A DNA stretch of 13,613 nt, from positions 1-13,613 of the forward strand of contig CAYZEZ010000121.1 of NCBI GenBank assembly GCA_964477295.1, read 5' to 3'. This document shows, piece after piece, positions 1 through 8,018 of this stretch. The position numbers were made by a program, and so were the translations under genes. Below the pieces are notes generated by a model, which worked only from the letters and a program-made list of their open reading frames with translations, was not told the DNA's origin and searched no databases. The stretch is from CAYZEZ01 sp964477295. GTDB lineage: Bacteria; Bacteroidota; Bacteroidia; Bacteroidales; SM23-62. The first letter of the stretch is position 1. Each line of letters starts with the position of its first letter.

Positions 1-522
1 ATCTTCATGTATATCCTGCTGTCCATTCAGGTAGTCCCTGTCATCTCCCATCCTGTCATTAGTTAATTTTTCGCGGGTAAAACCAAATGGCACATCCAGA
101 AAAATGCTTTTATCGGGCTTCGGGATCTGATTATAATCATATTCAAGATGCCTTATCCACTTACTTAGCTTTTCACGGTCGCGTGCAGAATCCAGCTTGG
201 CACACTGATAGGCAATATTTGAATTGACATACCGGTCAAGCAATACAAAATATCCTTCCTTAAGCCACTTTTTTATGGTATGCTGCGCTTCATTCCTGTC
301 ACCAGCAAAGATGAGCGCTACCAGATAGGGATGGACTGTTAACATCTCTCCGAACTCACCCCGAAGGAAACGCGCGATCAATTCACCGTAAATAGGTGAT
401 TCAGTCCTGGGGAAATGAAGAAATTGATACGGAATATTCCCCTCATCCAGGTGCTTTAGTAATAATTTGATCTGAGTCGACTTACCGGAGCCATCCAGCC
501 CTTCAATAACAATAAAACGCAT
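1..522 (-). CDS. tmk: Thymidylate kinase (dTMP kinase), 3' end missing at window edge
   Basis: Phosphorylates dTMP to dTDP with ATP in the cytoplasm, an essential step of dTTP supply. My translation of the minus strand from ATG at 520-522 gives 174 open codons up to the window edge. Visible motifs are the P-loop GLDGSGKST at residues 8-16, FPR at 38-40 (dTMP-binding region), a stretch LIFAGDR at 70-76, the DRY motif at 96-98 followed by VNSN, and a late LID/C-terminal segment with DDRDY and DIHE. The FPR and DIHE motifs mark the branch of the family found in many Bacteroidota, archaea and clostridia rather than the E. coli type. The family is usually about 205-230 residues, so some 40-55 C-terminal residues lie outside the window. 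It is divergent from folP with 45 bp between the two starts, so both promoters must lie in or near that gap; I could not identify a clear -33/-7 pair there. Identification is secure. Confidence 0.95.
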   Translation of the reverse strand, partial: MRFIVIEGLDGSGKSTQIKLLLKHLDEGNIPYQFLHFPRTESPIYGELIARFLRGEFGEMLTVHPYLVALIFAGDRNEAQHTIKKWLKEGYFVLLDRYVNSNIAYQCAKLDSARDREKLSKWIRHLEYDYNQIPKPDKSIFLDVPFGFTREKLTNDRMGDDRDYLNGQQDIHED

Positions 523-567
523 TTGGGAAGTAATGATTACATTTGTTTACACATCTGATCTGCTCAA

Positions 568-1434
568 ATGTCTTTTAAAGATACATTTTTTTCAAAAAAC
601 AAGAGCCTGAATTGTCGCGGTAAGCTGTTGGATCTCTCAAAACCAAGGATCATGGGTATCCTCAATATTACTCCTGACTCCTTCTATGATGGTGGCAGAT
701 ACATATCTGATAGTGAAATTATTAATCAGGTTGAATTGATGCTCGACGAAGGGGCTGACATCCTTGACATTGGCGGAATATCGACCCGGCCCGGTGCCAA
801 AAATTTAAATGAAAAGGAAGAATGGGCGAGGTTAGAGCCGGTATTAAAGCTTATCCGTACGAAATTTCCTGATACCAAACTGTCGGTCGACACTTTCAGA
901 TCGGCTGTTGCATGCTTGGCTGTTAGAGGATATGGAGTTGATATGATCAACGATATTTCAGGCGGGGAAATGGATCGCAACATGTTTCAGGAAGTAGCCG
1001 GACTCCAGGTTCCCTATGTAATAATGCACATGAGAGGAGACCCGGAAACAATGCAGTCGTTAACCGATTATGATGATTTCGCCGGGGAAATTACCGGCTA
1101 TTTTTCGAATAAGGTAAAACAGTTAACCGACCTGGGGATTAAGGACATTATAATTGATCCGGGATTTGGTTTCTCCAAAACTATTGATCAGAATTATTTT
1201 TTGTTAAAATATTTGCATCACTTTCAAATATTTGAATTACCAGTCATGGTTGGCGTATCGCGGAAATCGATGATTTATAAAACGCTGGAAACGATACCGG
1301 ATGAGGCATTGATTGGGACTACTGTTCTGCACACAATAGCATTGCTTCAGGGTGCTGATTTGTTGCGTGTACATGATGTTAAGGAGGCTATTCAGGCCAT
1401 CAGGCTGGTTGAAAAATATCAACAGGCAGTATGA
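568..1434 (+). CDS. folP: Dihydropteroate synthase
   Basis: Condenses p-aminobenzoate with 6-hydroxymethyl-dihydropterin diphosphate to give dihydropteroate in folate synthesis; the target of sulfonamides. The 288 residues match the family length and form one TIM-barrel domain. First signature: IMGILNITPDSFYDGG at 28-43. Second signature: DIGGISTRPGA at 67-77, with Ile where the E. coli enzyme has Glu. Predicted ligand residues by family knowledge are T73/R74 (STRPG), D108 (SVDT), N128 (INDISGG), D197 (DPGFGF), K233 (SRKS) and R267 (LRVHD), all present, so the enzyme should be active. The ATG at 568 leaves about 25 residues before the first strand, normal for the family; there is no clear Shine-Dalgarno sequence, as is common in Bacteroidota. 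It lies 40 bp upstream of cdaA on the same strand, probably in one transcript. Confidence 0.97.
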   Translation: MSFKDTFFSKNKSLNCRGKLLDLSKPRIMGILNITPDSFYDGGRYISDSEIINQVELMLDEGADILDIGGISTRPGAKNLNEKEEWARLEPVLKLIRTKFPDTKLSVDTFRSAVACLAVRGYGVDMINDISGGEMDRNMFQEVAGLQVPYVIMHMRGDPETMQSLTDYDDFAGEITGYFSNKVKQLTDLGIKDIIIDPGFGFSKTIDQNYFLLKYLHHFQIFELPVMVGVSRKSMIYKTLETIPDEALIGTTVLHTIALLQGADLLRVHDVKEAIQAIRLVEKYQQAV

Positions 1435-1474
1435 CCACAATACAACCTGAAATTACTAACTTGCGGGCATTATC

Positions 1475-2254
1475 ATGATGGTTGATCTTTTCATAAAAAT
1501 CCGGATACTTGATATCATAGATATCCTGCTGATGGCCTATTTGATGTACCAGGTGTTTTTGCTTATCAGGGGCACCGTGGCCATGAACATTTTTATTGGA
1601 CTTCTTTCGGTCTACCTGCTCTGGATCATTGTAAAAGCCCTCGATATGCAGTTGTTAGGGACTATCCTGGGACAATTTATCGGTGTTGGCGTAATTGCAC
1701 TCATCATTGTATTTCAACAGGAGATCCGCAGGTTTTTGATCTTTTTAGGCAACCAATACTTTAGCAGAAACCGGCTAACACTCGAAAAAATATTGCCACT
1801 TCTTGCAGATCAAAAGCGTGTGAAGATCAAATCGATTGTTAAGGCCTGCATAAATATGGCCAAGTCAAAGACCGGGGCGCTCATAGTTATTACCAGAAAA
1901 ACTGATATGAATGTTTTCGCCGAAACAGGTGATATTCTAAATGCCGATACATCCAGCAGGTTAATAGAAAGTATTTTCAATAAATACGGGCCACTTCATG
2001 ATGGTGCCATGATCATTATCAATGATAAGATCCTTGCAGCCAGATGTATACTTCCAGTATCGGAATCTCTGAGCCTGGCTCCAAGCTATGGTTTGCGCCA
2101 CAGGGCAGCACTCGGAATGGCAGAAAATACCGATTCACTGGTTATTATTGTTTCAGAGCAAACGGGTGGTATCAGCCTGGCTGAAAATGGCAGACTATTT
2201 ACAGATGTAGAGCCAAAGAAACTTATGAGCCGCCTGGAAGAAGAGTTTGCATGA
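1475..2254 (+). CDS. cdaA: Membrane diadenylate cyclase (c-di-AMP synthase), CdaA/DacA type
   Basis: Makes cyclic di-AMP from two ATP; the messenger controls potassium and osmolyte transport and cell-wall homeostasis in other phyla. The 259 residues have the CdaA layout: three hydrophobic helices at about 13-31, 36-54 and 63-82, a basic/coiled linker, then the DAC (DisA_N) catalytic domain from about 100 on. The two catalytic signatures are intact: DGA at 176-178 within LHDGAMI, and RHR at 208-210 within LRHRAALG. The start is the first of two adjacent ATG codons. In Firmicutes cdaA is followed by the regulator cdaR and by glmM; neither is seen here, and instead the gene follows folP, an arrangement I know from other Bacteroidota. 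Downstream it meets pckA tail to tail, with no obvious intrinsic terminator in between. Confidence 0.95.
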   Translation: MMVDLFIKIRILDIIDILLMAYLMYQVFLLIRGTVAMNIFIGLLSVYLLWIIVKALDMQLLGTILGQFIGVGVIALIIVFQQEIRRFLIFLGNQYFSRNRLTLEKILPLLADQKRVKIKSIVKACINMAKSKTGALIVITRKTDMNVFAETGDILNADTSSRLIESIFNKYGPLHDGAMIIINDKILAARCILPVSESLSLAPSYGLRHRAALGMAENTDSLVIIVSEQTGGISLAENGRLFTDVEPKKLMSRLEEEFA

Positions 2255-2355
2255 TCAGAACCTCTCCGCAGAATGGAAGCTCCTGTACCCGGGTTTTACG
2301 GAATATAGAAGTTCCTGAGTTCATTAAAACAAATAAGGTTACCCTATTCAATTAA
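2251..2355 (+). CDS. Possible 34-codon ORF overlapping the cdaA stop codon
   Basis: An ATG at 2251-2253 overlaps the cdaA stop in an ATGA arrangement typical of translational coupling, and opens a 34-codon frame ending at TAA 2353-2355, three bases before the pckA stop. The predicted peptide begins MIRTSPQNGS and ends KVTLFN; it has one Cys, several basic residues and no hydrophobic segment or motif that I recognise. It fills nearly the whole cdaA-pckA spacer. A random frame of this length free of stops is not rare, so it may be chance or the remains of a longer downstream gene. No function is proposed. Confidence 0.25.
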   Translation: MIRTSPQNGSSCTRVLRNIEVPEFIKTNKVTLFN

Positions 2356-2358
2356 AAA

Positions 2359-4008
2359 TTAATCCTCCAGATCACACAACTGTGGTCCTGCTGCAATTAA
2401 TTTACGCGTGGCTTCAGAATCGGCAAAGTATTCGAAATTATTAATAAACCTTTCTGCCAGATCACAGGCCGCTTTGTCCCATTCCTTCGGATTGGTCCAT
2501 AGATTTCTCGGATTCAGAATGTGATCGTCTACCCCGGGAACATGTTTTGGAATTTGCAAATTAAAAACAGGCAGCACCTCGAATTCAACATCAAGCAAGG
2601 TTCCCTCAAGTATGGCATCAATGATTTTCCTGGTAGATGGAAGGTCTATCCTGTTTCCTCCCCTACCGTAAGCTCCACCTATCCAGCCAGTATTTACCAG
2701 CCAGGCTGTTGTTTTGTGGCGAACCATCTTTTCTGCCAGGACATCTGCATATACAATAGGATCTAAAAGAAGAAATGCAGCGCCAAAACATGCTGAGAAG
2801 GAGGGCACCGGCTCAACAATGCCCCTTTCAGTGCCAGCGACCTTGGCAGTGTAGCCGCTGATAAAATGGTACTCGGTTTGATCTTTGGTCAGTTTTGCCA
2901 CCGGTGGGAGAACGCCGAAAGCATCTGCGGTAAGAAAAATAACCTCTGATGGGTGCCCGGCTTTTGATACCGGTTTTACAATATTATTAATGTGGTAAAT
3001 CGGATAGGATACCCGGGTATTTACAGTTTTTGATCCGTCGGAAAAGTCTATCTTGCCGGTTTTCTTATCATATACCACGTTCTCCAATAAAGCATCCCTT
3101 TTTATGGCATTGTATATATCCGGTTCCTTTTCACGATCCAGTTTGATGCATTTTGCATAACAACCGCCTTCGAAATTGAAAACTCCATCATCGTCCCAAC
3201 CGTGTTCATCATCACCGATCAGTGCCCTGGTCGGATAGGCCGAAAGGGTTGTTTTACCTGTCCCCGAAAGGCCGAAGAAAAGGGCGGTATCACCATCCTC
3301 ACCAACATTGGCAGAGCAATGCATTGATGCAATGCCTCTGAGTGGAAGATAATAGTTCATGATAGAAAAAATTCCTTTCTTCATCTCACCACCGTACCAT
3401 GTACCCCCAATACAAGCCATCCGTGCTTTCAAATTAAAGACTGCATAAACATCACTGTGCATCTGATGCCTCTCCCAGTCAGGATTAGTTGTTTTTGAAG
3501 CATTCAGAACAACAAAATCCGGTTTAAAATTTTTCAGTTCCTCTTCGGTTGGGCGAATAAACATGTTTTTAACGAAATGAGCCTGCCAGGCTACTTCGGT
3601 AATAAAACGAATTTTCATGCGGGTGTCTTCATTGGCTCCGGCATACCCATCCTGAACATAGAGGCGTTTACCAGACAACTGGTTGGCCGACCTTTCCATC
3701 AGTTCTTTCCAAACCTCTTCGGTAACAGGTTTATTATCGGATAATTTTCTGTATTCATTTCTCCACCAGATATTCTTTTCAGAAGTTTCTTCTTTTACAA
3801 TGAATTTATCCCTGGGTGACCGTCCTGTAAAAATTCCTGTATCTACAGTAACTGCACCTGTATCTGTAATAAAACCCCGTTCATAACCTTCAAGTGACGG
3901 ATCGGTTTCATGCTTAAATAATTCGCCATAAGACAGGTTATGGAAAATCTCCTTAACGTCTTCAATTCCATACCACGATAGGTCTGGTTGGTTGGCCTTA
4001 AATTGCAT
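2359..4008 (-). CDS. pckA: Phosphoenolpyruvate carboxykinase (ATP)
   Basis: Interconverts oxaloacetate + ATP with PEP + CO2 + ADP; gluconeogenic from organic acids, or CO2-fixing toward succinate in fermenting Bacteroidota. The 549 residues are close to the usual 530-545. Key motifs of the ATP-type family are present: substrate arginine in GRSPRDK (62-68), KK of GGEMKKGIF (206-214) with metal-binding lysine and His230 (SMHCS), Walker A GLSGTGKTT (246-254), and the signature LIGDDEHGWDDDG (263-275) with the metal-binding aspartate. The start MQFKANQPDL fits the family, with a 170-bp upstream spacer that holds two TAnnTTTG boxes and a palindrome. The gene lies downstream of ppdK in the same direction, but a strong terminator between them argues for separate transcription. 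ATP- rather than GTP-type is clear from the motif set and length. Confidence 0.98.
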   Translation of the reverse strand: MQFKANQPDLSWYGIEDVKEIFHNLSYGELFKHETDPSLEGYERGFITDTGAVTVDTGIFTGRSPRDKFIVKEETSEKNIWWRNEYRKLSDNKPVTEEVWKELMERSANQLSGKRLYVQDGYAGANEDTRMKIRFITEVAWQAHFVKNMFIRPTEEELKNFKPDFVVLNASKTTNPDWERHQMHSDVYAVFNLKARMACIGGTWYGGEMKKGIFSIMNYYLPLRGIASMHCSANVGEDGDTALFFGLSGTGKTTLSAYPTRALIGDDEHGWDDDGVFNFEGGCYAKCIKLDREKEPDIYNAIKRDALLENVVYDKKTGKIDFSDGSKTVNTRVSYPIYHINNIVKPVSKAGHPSEVIFLTADAFGVLPPVAKLTKDQTEYHFISGYTAKVAGTERGIVEPVPSFSACFGAAFLLLDPIVYADVLAEKMVRHKTTAWLVNTGWIGGAYGRGGNRIDLPSTRKIIDAILEGTLLDVEFEVLPVFNLQIPKHVPGVDDHILNPRNLWTNPKEWDKAACDLAERFINNFEYFADSEATRKLIAAGPQLCDLED

Positions 4009-4045
4009 TTTTAGATATATTTAATTTTTCGCATATGTATATAAA

Positions 4046-4061
4046 CAAAAATACAAAAATA
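4046..4061 (-). promoter_or_regulatory. Tandem -7 boxes of the pckA promoter
   Basis: Read on the minus strand, the sequence is TATTTTTG repeated twice head to tail (4054-4061, then 4046-4053). Each copy matches the Bacteroidota -7 consensus TAnnTTTG. The downstream copy lies about 37 bp before the pckA ATG. I found no good TTTG -33 element at the expected spacing for either box, so the start site is uncertain; an activator may substitute for it. Confidence 0.5.
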
Positions 4062-4075
4062 TGTTATTTAACATA
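4060..4075. promoter_or_regulatory. Palindromic candidate operator upstream of pckA
   Basis: TATGTTA-TT-TAACATA is a perfect inverted repeat with 7-bp arms and a 2-bp centre. It touches the upstream -7 box of pckA, occupying the -15 to -30 region relative to it, where a dimeric repressor or activator could act. The A+T-rich sequence makes chance palindromes more likely, and the cognate regulator is unknown. Confidence 0.35.
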
Positions 4076-4111
4076 ATTCTTTCTTGATTTAAATGGCTGG
4101 GATTTTAGAAC

Positions 4112-4154
4112 AAAAAACCGCAGCGGGAAATCCGGTTTGAGTTCCCGTGCGGTT
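4112..4154 (-). terminator. Rho-independent terminator of ppdK
   Basis: On the minus strand, 25 bp after the ppdK stop, AACCGCACGGGAA (4142-4154) pairs over 13 bp with TTCCCGCTGCGGTT (4116-4129), with one bulged C and a 12-nt loop, followed at once by a T run. The G+C-rich stem and U tract are textbook features of an intrinsic terminator. There is no T run on the other side, so it should act in the ppdK direction only and isolate pckA from ppdK readthrough. Confidence 0.92.
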
Positions 4155-4178
4155 GGATGATTTTACTGATCGGGCAGG

Positions 4179-6905
4179 CTAGGCATCTTTGATAGCAGCC
4201 TGGGCTGCAGCCAGTCGTGCTATAGGAACCCGAAATGGTGAACAGCTCACATAGTTCATACCAACGCGATGGCAGAATTCAACGGATGAGGGTTCTCCTC
4301 CATGCTCACCGCAAATACCCACTTTCAGGTCTTTCCGTGTCGATCTTCCACGCTGGGTACCCATTTCAACAAGTTGTCCCACACCTTCCTGGTCAAGCAC
4401 CTGGAACGGATCTTCCTTGAGTATGCCTTTTTCAATATAAATGGGGAGGAATTTTCCAGCATCATCCCTTGAATAACCGAAAGTCATCTGTGTAAGGTCG
4501 TTTGTGCCAAATGAGAAAAACTCGGCTACTTCCGCAACCTTATCGGCTGTAAGTGCAGCCCTCGGGATCTCAATCATGGTACCAACAAGGTATTCCACCC
4601 TGTCGTTACGTTCACTGAATACCTGTTCGGCTGTATTTCTGACGATCTCTTCCTGCATTTTCAGTTCCTTAACGGTACCAATGAGAGGGATCATAATCTC
4701 AGGTATAGCCCTGATTCCTTTTTGTTTCAGGTTAAGGGCAGCTTCGATAATGGCCCTGGCCTGCATTTCCGATATTTCAGGATAGGTATTGCCCAGCCGG
4801 CATCCGCGGTGCCCAAGCATTGGATTGAACTCATGCAGGTCTTCCACCTTATTTTGAATATCCTTAACAGTAATGCCCATCTGATCGGCCATCTCCTTCT
4901 GGTTTTCCTCTTCATGGGGAACAAATTCATGCAAGGGTGGATCGAGTAACCTGACAGTAACAGGCAGATCATGCATGGCTTCAAAGATGCCTTCAAAGTC
5001 GGCACGCTGCATCGGGAGTAGTTTATCCAGGGCTTTTCTTCTTCCTTCCTCGTCTTCTGCCAGGATCATTTCACGCATGGCTATGATTCTTTCCCCTTCA
5101 AAGAACATATGTTCGGTACGGCAGAGACCAATACCCGTGGCACCAAAATTTCTGGCAACCTGTGAATCCCTGGGTGTGTCTGCATTAGTCCTTACATTCA
5201 TCCTTGTATGTTTATCAGCCATATTCATCAAATTACCAAAGTCACCACTTAGCTCAGGCTCGCTTGTGCCAATCTGTCCTTCATAAACTTCTCCGGTTGT
5301 TCCGTTTATGGAGATCCAATCTCCTTCCTTAATCTCTTTGCCGCCTGCCTTCATTATACGGGTCTTGTAATCGATCTTAATGGCACCTGCACCAGAGACG
5401 CAGCATTTACCCATCCCTCTTGCAACAACAGCAGCGTGAGATGTCATTCCCCCCCTGGCGGTCAGGATACCCTTGGCAACGTTCATACCCCTCAGGTCTT
5501 CAGGAGAGGTTTCGATTCTTACCAGAACAACTTTTTTACCCTCTGCTGCCCACTCTTCAGCTTCATCGGCAAAGAAAACAATCTGTCCGGTTGCCGCACC
5601 TGGTGAAGCAGGCAATCCTTTTGCAAGAACAGTTGCAGCCTCCATTGCTTTCTTATCAAATACAGGATGCAATAATTCATCTAATTTATTAGGTTCTACC
5701 CTAAGAAGGGCAGTCTTCTCATCTATTTTACCCTGTTCGAGCAAGTCTATGGCAATCTTTACCATTGCAGCGCCAGTACGTTTTCCGTTCCTGGTTTGTA
5801 ACAACCAGAGTTTGCCTTCCTGAATGGTAAACTCCAGGTCCTGCATATCTGCATAATGCTCTTCGAGTTTTTGCTGGATGTCGTTGAGTTCCTGAAACAT
5901 CTCAGGCATTTCTTCTTCCAGTGACGGATATTGAGAGGCTCTGTCCTCTTCAGTCACACTGGCCAGTTTAGCCCATCTGAGAGATCCTTCCCTGGTGATC
6001 TGCCGTGGGGTCCTGATTCCGGCTACGACATCCTCACCCTGCGCATTGATCAGGTATTCACCATTAAAAATATCTTCACCACTTCCGGCATCCCTGGTAA
6101 AAGCAACACCAGTACCTGAAGTATTACCCATATTTCCAAATACCATTGCCTGAACATTAACAGCTGTTCCCCATTCAGCGGGAATATTATTCAATTTCCG
6201 GTAGTAAATAGCACGGTCATTGTTCCAGCTTTCAAAAACAGCTATAACAGCACCCCAAAGCTGATCATATGGATTGGTGGGGAATTTCTGTTTCGTTTTT
6301 TCTTCAATTGCCTTCTTGAATCGGGAAACCATTTCAATCAGGTCATCAGTAGTCAGCTCAGTGTCATCTTCAACACCTTTTTCATCTTTGATATGGTCAA
6401 TTATCTCCTCAAACGGATCAATATCTTGTTTCGATTCGGGTTTCATTCCCATTACCACATCACCATACATCTGAATGAAACGACGGTAGGAATCCCAGGC
6501 AAACCGTTCATTACCTGTTTTTGCAGCCAATCCCTCCACAACCTCATCATTCAAGCCCAGGTTCAGGATTGTATCCATCATTCCGGGCATGGAGGCACGG
6601 GCTCCGGATCTGACTGATACAAGACAAGGATTCTTTGTATCACCAAATGAAGTGCCCATGATTTGCTCAATATTGGCTATCCCTGCTTCTACGTCTGATT
6701 TGATAAATTTTACTACTTCATCTCTACCATACTGGTTATATTCTGTACATACTTCCGTTGTGATAGTGAATCCCGGAGGAACAGGTACACCAATCAGGTT
6801 CATCTCGGCAAGGTTGGCTCCTTTACCACCCAGAAGATTTTTCATATCTGCCTTACCTTCAGCAGCTTTGTTACCAAATGTATACACTCTTTTTACAGCT
6901 GACAT
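4179..6905 (-). CDS. ppdK: Pyruvate, phosphate dikinase
   Basis: Catalyses pyruvate + ATP + Pi to PEP + AMP + PPi, reversibly. The 908 residues fit the family (about 870-910). Order of domains: ATP-grasp nucleotide-binding region at about 1-340, with KNLLGGKGANLAEM at 22-35 and SVRSGARASMPGMMDT at 97-112; a linker; the swivelling phosphohistidine domain with GGMTSHAAVVARGMGK at 485-500, where His490 is the phosphate carrier and Thr488 matches the threonine controlled by the DUF299 regulatory protein in plants; and the PEP/pyruvate TIM barrel with GTNDLTQMTFGYSRDD at 800-815 and the catalytic cysteine Cys865 in GICGEHGG. All key residues are present. Start MSAVKRVYTF is normal. It has its own candidate promoter upstream and an intrinsic terminator downstream, and its neighbour pckA acts on the same PEP pool. 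No DUF299 regulator gene is in the window. Confidence 0.98.
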   Translation of the reverse strand: MSAVKRVYTFGNKAAEGKADMKNLLGGKGANLAEMNLIGVPVPPGFTITTEVCTEYNQYGRDEVVKFIKSDVEAGIANIEQIMGTSFGDTKNPCLVSVRSGARASMPGMMDTILNLGLNDEVVEGLAAKTGNERFAWDSYRRFIQMYGDVVMGMKPESKQDIDPFEEIIDHIKDEKGVEDDTELTTDDLIEMVSRFKKAIEEKTKQKFPTNPYDQLWGAVIAVFESWNNDRAIYYRKLNNIPAEWGTAVNVQAMVFGNMGNTSGTGVAFTRDAGSGEDIFNGEYLINAQGEDVVAGIRTPRQITREGSLRWAKLASVTEEDRASQYPSLEEEMPEMFQELNDIQQKLEEHYADMQDLEFTIQEGKLWLLQTRNGKRTGAAMVKIAIDLLEQGKIDEKTALLRVEPNKLDELLHPVFDKKAMEAATVLAKGLPASPGAATGQIVFFADEAEEWAAEGKKVVLVRIETSPEDLRGMNVAKGILTARGGMTSHAAVVARGMGKCCVSGAGAIKIDYKTRIMKAGGKEIKEGDWISINGTTGEVYEGQIGTSEPELSGDFGNLMNMADKHTRMNVRTNADTPRDSQVARNFGATGIGLCRTEHMFFEGERIIAMREMILAEDEEGRRKALDKLLPMQRADFEGIFEAMHDLPVTVRLLDPPLHEFVPHEEENQKEMADQMGITVKDIQNKVEDLHEFNPMLGHRGCRLGNTYPEISEMQARAIIEAALNLKQKGIRAIPEIMIPLIGTVKELKMQEEIVRNTAEQVFSERNDRVEYLVGTMIEIPRAALTADKVAEVAEFFSFGTNDLTQMTFGYSRDDAGKFLPIYIEKGILKEDPFQVLDQEGVGQLVEMGTQRGRSTRKDLKVGICGEHGGEPSSVEFCHRVGMNYVSCSPFRVPIARLAAAQAAIKDA

Positions 6906-6959
6906 TTTAATTTATTTTATGGTTCTACTATGTTTATTTACCTCAAAAATTTGAAAGTA

Positions 6960-6989
6960 CAAATGTATCTAAAAAAACCTTAAATCAAA
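6960..6989 (-). promoter_or_regulatory. Candidate Bacteroidota-type promoter of ppdK
   Basis: On the minus strand TTTG (6986-6989) is followed after 18 bp by TACATTTG (6960-6967), matching the -33 TTTG and -7 TAnnTTTG consensus with a spacer about 1 bp short of the usual 19-21. The -7 box lies 54 bp before the ppdK ATG, giving a leader of roughly 45-50 nt. The rest of the 6906-7078 spacer is A+T-rich with nothing else recognisable, and no clear xerD terminator. Confidence 0.55.
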
Positions 6990-7078
6990 TCTAAATTATG
7001 GTTTTTGGAACTACTAACTTAAATCATAATAATGAGGAGATTTGATGTTATGAACCTGGCTGATTGGGTTTTAGGATA

Positions 7079-7978
7079 TCATGATCTGGGATGAAACCGG
7101 ATGATTGCATCACGCAGGTAATGCCTGTCGAGATGGGTGTAAATTTCTGTTGTCAGGATCGATTCATGACCCAGCATTTCCTGAACTGCCCTGAGATCGG
7201 CGCCACCGTCTATCAGGTGTGTGGCAAATGAGTGCCGGAAGGTATGTGGACTGATGTTCCTTTTAATACCTGCCGATTGCGCACACTGCTTAACCAGGGT
7301 AAAGACCATAACCCTGGTTAGCTTCTTACCTCTCCTGTTCAGGAAAAGGACATCTTCACTATTCTTTTGAATGACCGGCAGACTATTCCGGTCTGGATAA
7401 TACATCTCAATCTCTTTAATGGCTTTGCGACCGATAGGGATAAGCCGTTCCTTACTACCTTTACCTACCACCCTGATAAATCCCTGATCGGCATAGACAT
7501 TGGATAATTTCAATTCGATCAGCTCTGATACTCTCAATCCACAGCTGTACATCACTTCAAGCATGGCCTTATCTCGCTGTCCGCCGGGCTTGCTCAGGTC
7601 AATCTGGTTAATCATCAGGTCGATTTCCTCAATGCTGAGTACCTCTGGTAATTTCCTGCCTATTTTCGGTGTTTCGAGCAATGTAGTTGGATCCTTATCA
7701 ATAATGTCTTCCAACAGCAAATAACGGTAAAATGCTTTGATCCCTGAGATGATCCGTGCCTGTGATCGGGCACTCAGGCCAAGCTCGTTCAACCAAATAA
7801 TAAAAGCAGTCAGGTCCTGTAGCTGAACTTGCTTCAGACTTGTTTCCATTCCTTTCATCTCAAAAAAGGTAACAATCTTTGAAATATCACAGACATATGC
7901 CTCAATCGTATGATCTGCCAAAGATTTTTCCAGTTTCAGATAAGATTTAAATCCTTTTATTTCAAAATCCAGGTTCAT
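7079..7978 (-). CDS. xerD: Tyrosine recombinase XerD (site-specific, chromosome dimer resolution type)
   Basis: Cuts and rejoins DNA at dif-type sites, with XerC or as the single Xer protein, to resolve chromosome dimers. The 299 residues match the Xer family length. The N-terminal SAM-like core-binding domain spans about 1-90 (SLADHTIEAYVCD at 19-31), and the catalytic domain about 110-290. The catalytic set is complete: Arg149 in SCGLRVSEL, Lys173 in VGKGSKER, His245 and Arg248 in SPHTFRHSFATHL, His271 in LGHESILTT, and the nucleophile Tyr280 in EIYTH. These motifs and the absence of extra domains point to the housekeeping XerD/XerC group rather than an integrative-element integrase, and no attachment site, excisionase or cargo genes are nearby. 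Calling XerD rather than XerC rests on general resemblance. Immediately upstream is a decayed HupE-like fragment; I could not find a clear promoter. Confidence 0.9.
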   Translation of the reverse strand: MNLDFEIKGFKSYLKLEKSLADHTIEAYVCDISKIVTFFEMKGMETSLKQVQLQDLTAFIIWLNELGLSARSQARIISGIKAFYRYLLLEDIIDKDPTTLLETPKIGRKLPEVLSIEEIDLMINQIDLSKPGGQRDKAMLEVMYSCGLRVSELIELKLSNVYADQGFIRVVGKGSKERLIPIGRKAIKEIEMYYPDRNSLPVIQKNSEDVLFLNRRGKKLTRVMVFTLVKQCAQSAGIKRNISPHTFRHSFATHLIDGGADLRAVQEMLGHESILTTEIYTHLDRHYLRDAIIRFHPRS

Positions 7979-8018
7979 ATGAATCCAGGGTCCCCGATTA
8001 AAAAATCAATTCTTTCAA

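Noticed and set aside
2329..2345. Imperfect hairpin AATAAGG/CCCTATT near the cdaA-pckA junction as a terminator
   Set aside because: It has a mismatch, an impossibly tight loop and no adjacent T run; it also lies inside the possible short ORF.
4235..6954. Many plus-strand frames of 60-120 codons opposite ppdK
   Set aside because: They are antisense shadows of a clear 908-residue enzyme, with no recognisable motifs of their own.
7032..7081. GAGGAG followed by an ATG with a 14-codon frame in the ppdK-xerD spacer
   Set aside because: Very short and running into the xerD stop; Shine-Dalgarno-like strings carry little weight in this phylum.
7079..7978. The tyrosine recombinase as an integrase of a mobile element
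   Set aside because: Its length and motifs fit housekeeping XerD, and there are no attachment-site repeats, relaxase, excisionase or phage genes nearby.
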